Assembly (NCBI RefSeq): GCF_046773475.1
Contig: NZ_CP177240.1
Span: 1 to 64,000 of the forward strand
Source: Nitratireductor aquimarinus
Lineage (GTDB): Bacteria > Pseudomonadota > Alphaproteobacteria > Rhizobiales > Rhizobiaceae
DNA: 64,000 nt
Direction: 5' to 3'
Part shown: positions 42,162 to 50,507 of the stretch, one piece after another
Position numbering within the stretch: position 1 is the first letter of the stretch
How the letters are laid out: every line of letters starts with the position of its first letter
Made by a program: the position numbers and the translations under genes
Notes under the pieces: model-generated
Databases searched by the model: none
Told to the model about the DNA's origin: nothing
Seen by the model: the letters and a program-made list of their open reading frames with translations, nothing else

Positions 42162-43190
42162 ATGACCCGATCCCTGCCTGACACCGTTCTGGATGAAGCC
42201 CAGCTCGAAGATATGCTGTCGCAGCCGAGCGACCGCCTTGTTTCCGTCCTCGCCGAGCTGGATGGCGACATCACCATTCTTGGCGTTGGCGGCAAGATGG
42301 GGCCGACGCTTGCGCGCATGGCCAAGCGCGCCGCGCCCCACAAGCGCGTCATCGGCGTCGCCCGTTTCTCCGAGCCGGGGCTGAAAGAAAAGCTGGAAGG
42401 CTGGGGTATCGAGACCGTTTCATGCGATCTTCTCGACCGCGAAGCGGTGGAAAGCCTCGAAAAGACGGAGAATGTGCTTTTCATGGCTGGCCGCAAATTC
42501 GGTTCCAGCGGCAATCAGGGCCTGACCTGGGCCATGAATGTTCAGGTTCCTGCGATTGTCGCCGAGGCGTTCAAGGACTCGCGCATCGTCGCCTTCTCGA
42601 CGGCCTGCGTTTATCCGTTCGTCAAGATCACCGAGCAGGGCGCGCGTGAAGATGTGGTGCTCGACCCGCCGGGCGAATACGCCAATTCCTGCGTGGGCCG
42701 CGAGCGCATGTTCGAGCATTTCGCCAGCGTGCATGGCACGCGCGTGGCGCTGATCCGTCTCTCCTACGCAATCGACATGCGTTATGGCGTTCTGCACGAT
42801 GTCGCCAATGCGGTGCAGCAGGGCGAGCCCGTGCAGATCGACAGCGGCCATTGCAATGTGATCTGGCAGGGCGATGCAAACGACATTGCGTTGCAGTCGC
42901 TGGCATACGCGGATAATCCGCCCTTTGTGCTCAACCTTTCGGGTCCGGAACTGGTCAATGTGCGCAGCCTCGCGCAGAAGTTTGGCGAGTTCTTCGGCAA
43001 GGAGCCGGTTCTGGAAGGTTCCGAGCAGGAGCGGGCATGGATCGTTGACACGAGCCTGCAGCAGAAACTCTTCGGCTATCCCTCCGTCCCGCTGCCGCGG
43101 CTGATAGAGTGGACGGCAGATTGGATGAAAGAGGGCGGCCGCTCGCTTGGCAAGCCGACCCATTTCGAGGTGCGCGATGGAAAATACTGA
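42162..43190 (+). CDS. NAD-dependent epimerase/dehydratase-like protein
   Basis: This 342-residue extended-SDR-like protein has a Rossmann loop GVGGKMGPTLA (about residue 40), a conserved FSTACVYPF like the S-T-x-x-V-Y segment of sugar-nucleotide epimerases, and the expected catalytic-Tyr region EYANSCVGRERMFE. There the Y-x-x-x-K motif reads Y-A-N-S-C, so the catalytic Lys appears to be replaced. A C-terminal substrate-binding part (VLNLSGPELVNVRSLA) is present. AGGAG precedes the ATG. It could be a reductase or a catabolic epimerase acting on a free sugar acid. Confidence 0.83.
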   Translation: MTRSLPDTVLDEAQLEDMLSQPSDRLVSVLAELDGDITILGVGGKMGPTLARMAKRAAPHKRVIGVARFSEPGLKEKLEGWGIETVSCDLLDREAVESLEKTENVLFMAGRKFGSSGNQGLTWAMNVQVPAIVAEAFKDSRIVAFSTACVYPFVKITEQGAREDVVLDPPGEYANSCVGRERMFEHFASVHGTRVALIRLSYAIDMRYGVLHDVANAVQQGEPVQIDSGHCNVIWQGDANDIALQSLAYADNPPFVLNLSGPELVNVRSLAQKFGEFFGKEPVLEGSEQERAWIVDTSLQQKLFGYPSVPLPRLIEWTADWMKEGGRSLGKPTHFEVRDGKY

Positions 43191-43899
43191 CCGGCCCACG
43201 GCCGGCGCCGGGGCAGCGAAGAAAAACGGGTCCGGAACGGGCCAGAAGGCGACGCGCGACGCAGTGGCGACGCGCGCCCGCATTCTCAACGCTGCCTCGA
43301 AGGAATTTGCGAAGAAAGGACTGAAGGGAACGCGCATCGACGCGATCGCCAAGCGTGCGCGCTGTAACAAGGCCCTGATTTACCACTATTTCGGTAACAA
43401 GGAGGCCCTGTTCAGCACGGTTCTGGAGAGGAATTACGAGGCCATCCGCAGCGCCGAGCGTCAGCTCGACCTGGCCCACCGCGAGCCGGTGGCTGCCATG
43501 CGGGAGCTTATCGGTTTCTCTTTCGACTATGTGAGCGCGCACCCGGAGTTCATATCGCTCATCAATGATGAGAACATGCACGGTGGCGTGCATGTGGCTC
43601 ATTCGGTCAAGGCGCGGGACCTCAACAGCCCGCTCGTGGCGATGATCGAGACGATCCTGGAGCGCGGGCAGGGCGAGGGCAAGTTCCGCTCCGGCGTTGA
43701 TCCCGTGCAGCTCTACATCTCCATCGCAAGCATCTGCTACTTCTTCATTGCCAACCGGTCGACACTGTCGGCGATCTTCGGCCTGCCGAAGACGTCCGAA
43801 GTGCTCGCGCAGCGCCGCGAGCACGTGATCGAGGTCATTCTGGGTTATCTGCGCCCGGAGGCCGACGGACAGGACCTGCCTTCCATGCCGAAGGCCTGA
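43177..43899 (+). CDS. TetR-family transcriptional regulator
   Basis: This 240-residue regulator has a disordered N-terminal tail rich in Gly, Ala and Lys, then a TetR HTH (about 30-80: ILNAASKEFAKKGLKGTR, IAKRARCNKALIYHYFGNKEALF) and an all-helical ligand domain. It overlaps the end of the epimerase gene by 14 bases, with GAGG before its ATG, and is followed by the aldolase gene. As part of the operon it probably binds the palindrome at 35600-35615 in a negative feedback loop. Confidence 0.92.
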   Translation: MENTDRPTAGAGAAKKNGSGTGQKATRDAVATRARILNAASKEFAKKGLKGTRIDAIAKRARCNKALIYHYFGNKEALFSTVLERNYEAIRSAERQLDLAHREPVAAMRELIGFSFDYVSAHPEFISLINDENMHGGVHVAHSVKARDLNSPLVAMIETILERGQGEGKFRSGVDPVQLYISIASICYFFIANRSTLSAIFGLPKTSEVLAQRREHVIEVILGYLRPEADGQDLPSMPKA

Positions 43900-43915
43900 C
43901 AACGAAAGTTTCAAC

Positions 43916-44968
43916 ATGAAAATCAGCGATCTTCCCGCAACGCCGCTTGCCGCCCTGCGCAAGGGAGGCGTGATCCCGGCGCATCCGCTGGCGCTTGATG
44001 CCGACCGCCGGCTCGATGAACGCCGTCAGCGTGCGTTGTCGCGTTACTACCTCGACGCGGGCTCCATCGGGCTTGCCGTGGCCGTTCACACCACGCAGTT
44101 CGAGATCCGCGATCATGGTCTTCTGGAGCCGGTTCTTTCTCTGGCGGCGGAAGAGGCGAACGCCCATGCGAGCACACCCTTCATGGTGGCTGGCGCGGTC
44201 GGCAAGACCGAACAGGCCGTGCGCGAGGCCGAGCTTGCACGCTCCAAGGGGTATCACGCCGTGCTTCTCAGCCTGGCTGCGATGCGCGATGTGAGCGTGG
44301 ACGAACTGATCGCCCATTGCCGCGCCGTTGCCGATGTCATCCCGGTGGTGGGCTTCTACCTGCAGACCGCCGTTGGCGGGCAGCCTCTGCCCTATGCATT
44401 CTGGCGACGTTTCGCCGAGATCGAGAATGTGGTGGCGATCAAGATGGCGCCGTTCAATCGCTACCGCACGCTCGACGTGGTGCGCGCGGTGATCGACGCC
44501 CGCGCGGAAGACCGCATCACGCTCTACACCGGCAATGACGATCACATCGTCTCCGATCTGATGACGAAGTTCACCTTCATGCGCGACGGTGCGCCGGTCA
44601 GCGTGCGGATCAAGGGCGGTCTTCTTGGGCACTGGTCGGTCTGGACGCGCAAGGCCGTGGCGTTGCTCGAAGATATCCATGAGCGCCCCGACAGCAGGAG
44701 CGCCAGAGAGTGGCTGGAGTTCGACGCCCGCACCACCGACGCCAATGGCGTTCTGTTTGACGTGGCAAACGATTTTGCCGGCTGCATTGCCTGCCTGCAC
44801 GAAGTCCTGCGTCGGCAGGGCCTGCTTGAAGGAACCTGGTGCCTCAATCCGGACGAGACCATGGGGCCCGGCCAGATGGAAGAGCTCGAGCGCATCTGCC
44901 GGGATTATCCCGAACTCAACGACGACGCCTTCGTTGCCGCCAATCTGGAGCGCTGGCTGACGGCCTGA
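43916..44968 (+). CDS. DHDPS-family aldolase/dehydratase
   Basis: This 350-residue protein belongs to the dihydrodipicolinate synthase/N-acetylneuraminate lyase family. The Schiff-base Lys is probably in VVAIKMAPFN and the helper Tyr in VVGFYLQTAV. An expected glycine-rich substrate loop near residue 45 reads YLDAGSIGLAV. It is about 50 residues longer than usual, with extra sequence at the C-terminus. As the last gene of the tct operon it may cleave or dehydrate a 2-keto-3-deoxy acid made by the enolase-superfamily enzyme. Confidence 0.88.
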   Translation: MKISDLPATPLAALRKGGVIPAHPLALDADRRLDERRQRALSRYYLDAGSIGLAVAVHTTQFEIRDHGLLEPVLSLAAEEANAHASTPFMVAGAVGKTEQAVREAELARSKGYHAVLLSLAAMRDVSVDELIAHCRAVADVIPVVGFYLQTAVGGQPLPYAFWRRFAEIENVVAIKMAPFNRYRTLDVVRAVIDARAEDRITLYTGNDDHIVSDLMTKFTFMRDGAPVSVRIKGGLLGHWSVWTRKAVALLEDIHERPDSRSAREWLEFDARTTDANGVLFDVANDFAGCIACLHEVLRRQGLLEGTWCLNPDETMGPGQMEELERICRDYPELNDDAFVAANLERWLTA

Positions 44969-44987
44969 CTATCTGGCAAAACGGCAG

Positions 44988-45007
44988 GCGGCCGGTTATC
45001 CGGCCGC
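44988..45007. terminator. Hairpin between convergent operons
   Basis: GCGGCCGG-TTAT-CCGGCCGC is a perfect 8-bp stem with a tetraloop between the aldolase stop (44968) and the end of the leftward peptide-transport ATPase gene, which it overlaps. A bidirectional terminator role is likely although no T run is seen. Confidence 0.6.
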
Positions 45008-45949
45008 TGTCAGGGCAAGTTCTTCGGCGCGGCAGCAGCGCACGCCCTCGATGAGCTGTTGCGGCTGCCGGCAGGCCTCGGTGGCGAAGGAACAGCGATC
45101 GAAGAAGAAGCAGCCGCTGGGAAGCCGGCGGTTGCTCGGCAATTCGGTTTCCTCGATCAGTTCGCCGAGCCCGTCTTCTTCGAGCTTGGGAACGCTGCCC
45201 AGAAGAAGCTGCGTATAGGGGTGGCGCGGGTGCGCCAGCAGACTTGCGGCGTCGCCGATCTCGACGATCTGGCCGAGATACATAACGGCCACGCGGCGGC
45301 ACATATGGCTGATCACCGATATGTCGTGCGAGATGAAGATGTAGGTGAGACTGCGTTCACGCTGCAGCTCATCGAGCAGGTTGAGGATCTGCGCCTGAAC
45401 CGAAATGTCGAGCGCCGAGGTTGGCTCGTCGAGCACGATCACATCGGGATCGGAAGAGAGCGCCCGGGCAATCGCAATACGCTGTCTCTGACCACCCGAA
45501 AACTCATGCGGGTACCGGTCCAGCGTTTCCTCGCGCAGCCCCACCTTGGCGGCAAGCTCCACGGCCAGCCGCCGCAGTTCCATCGTCGATTTGCGCTGTC
45601 GCGCGAAGACCGGCTCGGTGATCACGCGCCAGACGCGCATGCGTGAATTCAGGGATGACTGCGGATCCTGAAACACGATCTGCAATGCGGACTCGTCGCT
45701 TGCCGCCGCGCCTGAAACAAGGCCTTCGCTCGGCTGAAGAAGCCCAAGCAGCACCTGCGCAAGCGTGCTCTTGCCGCAGCCCGATTCCCCGACAATGCCC
45801 AGCGTTTCGCCGCGCTGAACGTCGAGATCCACCCCGTTCAGCGCGTGGACATGCGATGTGGGTCTGCCCAGCCAGTCGGAGCCGGAGGGAAAGCGGACGC
45901 TGATGTCGGAAAGCTCCAGCACGGTGTCGCGTGTTTTGCCGGCGCTCAT
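44996..45949 (-). CDS. Peptide ABC transporter ATPase, DppF/OppF type
   Basis: This 317-residue ATPase is the second nucleotide-binding subunit of peptide importer 1. It has Walker A GESGCGKST (about residue 55), FQDPQSSLN at the Q-loop, FSGGQRQRIAIARAL, Walker B VIVLDEPTSALD and a C-terminal oligopeptide-ATPase domain with Cys residues (GCFFFDRCSFATEAC) typical of the Dpp/Opp iron-sulfur-type cluster region. It overlaps the DppD-type gene by ATGA and is the last gene of the leftward peptide operon. Confidence 0.94.
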   Translation of the reverse strand: MSAGKTRDTVLELSDISVRFPSGSDWLGRPTSHVHALNGVDLDVQRGETLGIVGESGCGKSTLAQVLLGLLQPSEGLVSGAAASDESALQIVFQDPQSSLNSRMRVWRVITEPVFARQRKSTMELRRLAVELAAKVGLREETLDRYPHEFSGGQRQRIAIARALSSDPDVIVLDEPTSALDISVQAQILNLLDELQRERSLTYIFISHDISVISHMCRRVAVMYLGQIVEIGDAASLLAHPRHPYTQLLLGSVPKLEEDGLGELIEETELPSNRRLPSGCFFFDRCSFATEACRQPQQLIEGVRCCRAEELALTAAG

Positions 45950-46929
45950 GCCGCATGCTCCTTCTCACACAGCCAGCAGGCCGATGCGCGGTTGTCCTCA
46001 TCAAGCGAAAATAGCGGAGGAATGGCGCTGCAGGCCTCGAAAGCGCTGTCGCATCTTTCACGGAAGGCGCAGCCGGTCGGCATGTCGGTCAGGTTTGGAA
46101 CAACGCCGCGGATCGACCGCAGCGGTTGTCCCGGCGCCGCGCTCTCGGGAAGGGCGCGGATCAGAGCCTGCGTATAGGGATGTTTCGGTGCGCCCAGCAC
46201 CTCCCGTGTCGGCCCCGTTTCCACCACCGATCCGGCATACATCACATAAAGCCGGTCGCAGAACTGCGACACGACGGCCAGGTCATGCGAGATGAACAGA
46301 ATGGCCGTGTTCAGCTCCCGGGCCTTCTGGCGCAGCAATTGCAGCACCTGTTTCTGAACCGTCACATCGAGTGCGGTGGTCGGTTCGTCGGCGATCAGGA
46401 GTTTGGGCGAACAGGCGAAGGCCAGCCCGATGAGAATGCGCTGTCGCATGCCGCCGGACAGCTCGAACGGATAGCGTTCGAGAATTTCCTCGGCATCGTT
46501 GATGCGCATGTCCGTCAGCAGCTTGATCGCGTGGAGCCTGGCCTCACGCTCGCTCAGCTTTGTGTGCAGCCGGATGACGCCGAGCATCTGTGCGCCGACC
46601 TTCTTGGTCGGGTTCAGGGCGGTCAGCGGTTCCTGAAAGATCATAGCAACATCGCGGCCACGCATCGATGCAAGCTTCTGCTCGCTGAGAGCGAGCATGT
46701 CCTGGCCGAGCAGGGTGATGCGGCCAGAACGAATCCTGAAGGATTCGCTCGGTAGCAGGCGCATCGCGGTCATGGCGGTGACGGATTTCGCGGAGCCCGA
46801 TTCACCGACAATGCCGACGATCTCTCCCTCCTGCACATGGAGGGAGACGCGGTTCACCGCGCTGACCGTGCCCTTGTAGACAGGGAATTCGAGAGACAGA
46901 TTGTCGATATCCAGAACGGTCTTGCGCAT
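45946..46929 (-). CDS. Peptide ABC transporter ATPase, DppD/OppD type
   Basis: This 327-residue subunit has Walker A GESGSAKSVTA, Q-loop IFQEPLTALNP, signature LSGGMRQRILIGLA and Walker B LLIADEPTTALD, plus the C-terminal domain with CAFRERCDSAFEAC. The Walker A loop has Ala in a position usually occupied by Gly (GSGKS), a tolerated variant. ATG 46929 begins one base after the DppC-type stop; the longer frame upstream is not supported. Belongs to importer 1. Confidence 0.93.
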   Translation of the reverse strand: MRKTVLDIDNLSLEFPVYKGTVSAVNRVSLHVQEGEIVGIVGESGSAKSVTAMTAMRLLPSESFRIRSGRITLLGQDMLALSEQKLASMRGRDVAMIFQEPLTALNPTKKVGAQMLGVIRLHTKLSEREARLHAIKLLTDMRINDAEEILERYPFELSGGMRQRILIGLAFACSPKLLIADEPTTALDVTVQKQVLQLLRQKARELNTAILFISHDLAVVSQFCDRLYVMYAGSVVETGPTREVLGAPKHPYTQALIRALPESAAPGQPLRSIRGVVPNLTDMPTGCAFRERCDSAFEACSAIPPLFSLDEDNRASACWLCEKEHAA

Positions 46930-46930
46930 G

Positions 46931-47806
46931 TCAGCGTGCTTTCTGGCGCGGGTCGAGCATGTCGCGCACGCCGTCGCCGAAAAGATTGAAGCCGGTGGCG
47001 GTGAACAGGATCGCAAAGCCGGGGAAGCCCGAATACCACCACTGGTCGAGAATGTAGTTTCGCCCCGTCGCTACCATCGCGCCCCACTCGGCCGTGGGCT
47101 GCTGCGCACCAAGGCCAATGAAGCTGAGCGCCGAGGCGAGGAGGATCGTGCTGCCGAGGTCCAGCGTGCCCTGCACGATCACGGGAGAGAGCGTGTTCGG
47201 CAGGATATGCCATCGCAATATGTGCAGCCGCCCCGCGCGGAACGTGTGGGCCGCCTTCACATAGGCCATCTCGCGAACGATAAGCGCCTGTCCGCGCACG
47301 AGCCGCACATAAAAGGGTATCCGCACGATCGCGATGGCAAGCGCCGCGTTGACCAGGCTGGGGCCAAGCGCTGCGGCAAGCGCCAGGATCAGCGCCAGCG
47401 AGGGAACGGAAAGAACCACGTCCATCAGGCGCATGATCACCGTATCCGTGCGTCCGCCGATCAGGCCGGACAGCGCCCCCAGAACCGTTCCCGTGAGGCC
47501 GGCCAGAAACACGACGAAGAAACCGACGGCGATGGACTGTCGGCCGCCAAAGAGGATGCGGCTATAGATGTCGCGACCGACTTCGTCCGTGCCGAAGAAG
47601 TGCGCCATGGAGGGCGGTGCCAGCCTTGCGCGCAGGTCGATGGCGTTGGGGTCGTGCGTGGCGAAAACAGGCGCGAATATCACCACGATGAGAACCAGAA
47701 CCACCATGATCAGGCCTACCATGGTGAGAGGGCTGCGCTTCAGCTGGTAGCCGAAATACCCGAAGTCGAATCTGGACCTTTTGGCCGTGCTTTGTGCTTC
47801 CGCCAT
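46931..47806 (-). CDS. Peptide ABC permease, DppC type
   Basis: This 291-residue permease has the OppC N-terminal domain (residues about 20-55), the conserved FGTDEVGRDIYSRILFGGR and the EAA-like loop MAYVKAAHTFRAGRLHILRWHILPN. About six membrane spans. It overlaps DppB by one base (TGATG). Confidence 0.95.
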   Translation of the reverse strand: MAEAQSTAKRSRFDFGYFGYQLKRSPLTMVGLIMVVLVLIVVIFAPVFATHDPNAIDLRARLAPPSMAHFFGTDEVGRDIYSRILFGGRQSIAVGFFVVFLAGLTGTVLGALSGLIGGRTDTVIMRLMDVVLSVPSLALILALAAALGPSLVNAALAIAIVRIPFYVRLVRGQALIVREMAYVKAAHTFRAGRLHILRWHILPNTLSPVIVQGTLDLGSTILLASALSFIGLGAQQPTAEWGAMVATGRNYILDQWWYSGFPGFAILFTATGFNLFGDGVRDMLDPRQKAR

Positions 47807-48822
47807 CAGTTGACGCTCCTGATGCGAGGATCGATCACCATGTAGAGGAGGTCGACGGCCAGATTGACGAGGACATAGGCGAAGGACACCACGACGGTGA
47901 AGCCCATCACGGCCGGGAAATCCAGTGCCTGAATGGAATTGACCACATAGGCGCCCATGCCGGGCCAGGCGAAAACCGTTTCAGTGAGAACCGCCCCATA
48001 GAGAAGATCACCGAGAGCCAGCCCCATGACCGTGACCGACGGAATGAGCGCATTGGGCAGCGCCTCCCGGAAGATGACGCTGCGGCGGCTGAGGCCATTG
48101 GCGCGCGCGGTGCGCACATAGTCCTGCTGCAGTTCCTCCAGCATGGCCGAGCGGATTTGCCGGGCGACCACGCCCAGATGCACGAAGCCGAGTGTAAGTG
48201 CTGGCAGGATGATGTGGCGGAGGGCGCTGGTGAATGCCGTCATGTCGCCGGCAAGGAGAGAGTCGATCAGAAGAAAGCCGGTTATCGTGGGTGGGCGGGG
48301 TATGTCAGGATTTATCCGTCCGCCACCCGGCAGAATTCCCAGGTCGCCATAGAACAGGACAATCAGAAGAAGCCCGAGCCAGAAGGCCGGCGTGGAAATG
48401 CCCGTCACCGCCAGTGCGCGGACCAGATGGTCGATGGGCTTGTCGCGCCATACGGCCGAGGCAACGCCAAGCGGAACACCAACGGCTGTCGCCAGCATCA
48501 GCGCCACGAGCGCCAGTTCCATCGTCGCCGGAAAATAGAGTTTGAGGTCTTCTGCAACGGGCCTGCGTGTGCGCAGGGAGGTTCCCAGATCGCCGGAGAG
48601 AATGCCCTTGAGATAGATCCAGTATTGTTCGGGCAGAGGCTTGTTGAGCCCCATGTCTTCACGAACACGCTCGACGATTTCAGGGGTGGCCCGGTCGCCC
48701 GCAACCAGCATGGCTGGATCGCCGGGTATGAGATGCGAAATGGCGAAGGTGATCATCGACACGCCGACCACCACAAGAGCAAGGAAAAGCAGTCGTTTCC
48801 TTATCACATTCAGATATTGCAC
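47806..48822 (-). CDS. Peptide ABC permease, DppB type
   Basis: This 338-residue permease has the usual N-terminal LNVIRKRLLFLALVVVGVS segment, the conserved HLIPGDPA, GDLGTSLRTRRPV, STPAFWLGLLL and LQQDYVRTARANGLS with ILPALTLGF before it, all standard for DppB proteins. It lies 95 bp after the binding-protein gene with a hairpin between them. Importer 1 of the peptide block. Confidence 0.95.
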   Translation of the reverse strand: MQYLNVIRKRLLFLALVVVGVSMITFAISHLIPGDPAMLVAGDRATPEIVERVREDMGLNKPLPEQYWIYLKGILSGDLGTSLRTRRPVAEDLKLYFPATMELALVALMLATAVGVPLGVASAVWRDKPIDHLVRALAVTGISTPAFWLGLLLIVLFYGDLGILPGGGRINPDIPRPPTITGFLLIDSLLAGDMTAFTSALRHIILPALTLGFVHLGVVARQIRSAMLEELQQDYVRTARANGLSRRSVIFREALPNALIPSVTVMGLALGDLLYGAVLTETVFAWPGMGAYVVNSIQALDFPAVMGFTVVVSFAYVLVNLAVDLLYMVIDPRIRSVN

Positions 48823-48860
48823 AGTTCACCTTCACCTGAATTCTGCTGGACGTGACCCGT

Positions 48861-48898
48861 GCACCGCCCCGGAACGGCCATTTGCTCCCGGGCGGTGC
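48861..48898 (-). terminator. Intercistronic hairpin after peptide-binding protein gene
   Basis: GCACCGCCC pairs with GGGCGGTGC (nine perfect pairs), with further pairing possible inside, between the binding-protein stop (48918) and dppB (48822). It probably reduces downstream transcription relative to the binding protein. Confidence 0.62.
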
Positions 48899-48917
48899 AT
48901 GTCGTTTCAGCCGTGCA

Positions 48918-50480
48918 TCACTTGCTCATGCCGGCGATGTTGTAGATGTCCAGAAGCATCGGGTTGAAAACGAACCCTTCGACATTGTCGCGCATGGCGA
49001 TGCGGTAGTCTTTCTGGAAGAGATAGACGTAAGCCGCTTCGTCGGTGACGATCTTCTGCACCTCGGCATAGAGCTTCTCGCGCTCTGCCTGATCGCTGCT
49101 CAGCGCCGCTTCCCTCAGGAGCTCGTCGACCTTCTCGTTCGTGTACCAGGACCGGTTGCCGGCGAGGCCGTGGCGATCGGAATCGAACCAGTAGCTGGTG
49201 AACATGTAGGGGTCAGCGAAATCCGGGGTCCAGTTGCCCGTCGCCATGCCGAAATCGCCCGTGTCGAAGCGTTCGCGCATGGTGGCGTTGGCAAGCTTCT
49301 CCAGTTTAACGTTAAGTCCGATCTCGGCCAGATTGGCCTGGGTTGCGATGGCGATGGGCTCCCAGTTCGGGTCGACATCGGAGTAGAGGAAGGTGATCTC
49401 CGCGCCATCGGCCCCGGCGCTTGCGAGCAGTTCCTTGGCCTTGTCGACATTGCGGTTGTACTGGATGACGCTCTCGTCGCGTCCCCACATGCCATCCGGG
49501 ATCGGGCCGTGCATCTGCTTGCCATTGCCATTGAGAATGCCGTCGATCAGCCCCTCATAGTCAACCGCATAGGAGATCGCCCTGCGCACGTCGGCATTGT
49601 CGAGCGGCGCCTTCTGGTTGTTCATGTAGAGATAGGTGACGCGCAGGCTCGGATAGTTCTGGACCGCGATACCGTCCTTGCTCTCCAGCGCCTCGAGCTG
49701 GTCTTCCGGCAGGGCTTCGGCGATGTCCACATCGCCTGCCTCAAGCTGCAGTCGCCGCGCGGAAGCCTCACCGATGATGACGATGCGCATCTTGTCGATG
49801 GCGGGCTTGTCGCCGCCATAATGCGGGTTGGGCTCCATCGTGATGGTCTGGCCGCGTTCCCAGTTGGCCAGGCGATATGGGCCCGAGCCGGCGGTGTTGG
49901 AGGCGAGATACGCCTTGCCGTCATCGTCTCCCTGTTCGGCAACCTTTGGGTTGACGATGGCAGCGCCATTGTTTGCCAGTGCATAAAGGAAGGGAGCGTA
50001 GGTCTCGCCCAGCTTGAACGAGACGGTCATCGGATCGACAACGGTCACTTCCACACCGCTCGGCAGCGCTTCCGAGGGGCCCTGACCAATGCGGAACAGC
50101 CGGTCGAAAGAAAATTTCACGGCATTCGCATCAACGGCCGTGCCGTCATCGAATTTCTGCCCGTCCTTCAGCTTGAAGGTCCAGGTGAGGCCGTCTTCAG
50201 AGGCTTCCCAGCTGTCGGCCAGGTCGCCTGTCACGCTGGTCAGTCCTTTCCCGTCCTTCGTCTCATATTTCATGAGGCGCTGGTAGGCCGGGTAAGTCAC
50301 GGTCCAGTCGTTGTTGTCCATCGTCACGGCAGGGTCGAGCGACTGCGGATCGGCCGGCTTGGCGATGACAAGCGTGTCGGCCGGCGCTGCCGCCAGTGTC
50401 GCGGTCGAACCGCCTGCCAGAACGGACAGGGCCGTTGCGCCGGCAAGAAACACCCTGCGCGATAATGTCAGGTTCATCAT
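48918..50480 (-). CDS. Peptide-binding protein, DppA/SBP family 5
   Basis: This 520-residue periplasmic receptor has a signal peptide with twin Arg (MMNLTLSRRVFLAGATALSV), then LVIAKPADPQSLDPAVTMDN as in family-5 binding proteins, and GSGPYRLANWERGQ. ATG 50480 has GGGAGG seven bases before it, better than the ATG at 50486. It follows dsdA by 27 bases in the same direction. With dppBCDF it forms a complete dipeptide/oligopeptide importer. The ligand may be D-amino-acid peptides, inferred from neighbours. Confidence 0.94.
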   Translation of the reverse strand: MMNLTLSRRVFLAGATALSVLAGGSTATLAAAPADTLVIAKPADPQSLDPAVTMDNNDWTVTYPAYQRLMKYETKDGKGLTSVTGDLADSWEASEDGLTWTFKLKDGQKFDDGTAVDANAVKFSFDRLFRIGQGPSEALPSGVEVTVVDPMTVSFKLGETYAPFLYALANNGAAIVNPKVAEQGDDDGKAYLASNTAGSGPYRLANWERGQTITMEPNPHYGGDKPAIDKMRIVIIGEASARRLQLEAGDVDIAEALPEDQLEALESKDGIAVQNYPSLRVTYLYMNNQKAPLDNADVRRAISYAVDYEGLIDGILNGNGKQMHGPIPDGMWGRDESVIQYNRNVDKAKELLASAGADGAEITFLYSDVDPNWEPIAIATQANLAEIGLNVKLEKLANATMRERFDTGDFGMATGNWTPDFADPYMFTSYWFDSDRHGLAGNRSWYTNEKVDELLREAALSSDQAEREKLYAEVQKIVTDEAAYVYLFQKDYRIAMRDNVEGFVFNPMLLDIYNIAGMSK

Positions 50481-50507
50481 TTGCATACCTCCCAGAAATG
50501 CGTGCTT

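Noticed and set aside
48852..50465. A 537-codon plus-strand frame
   Set aside because: It is antisense to the importer 1 binding protein, which has a signal peptide and family motifs; the plus frame has none.
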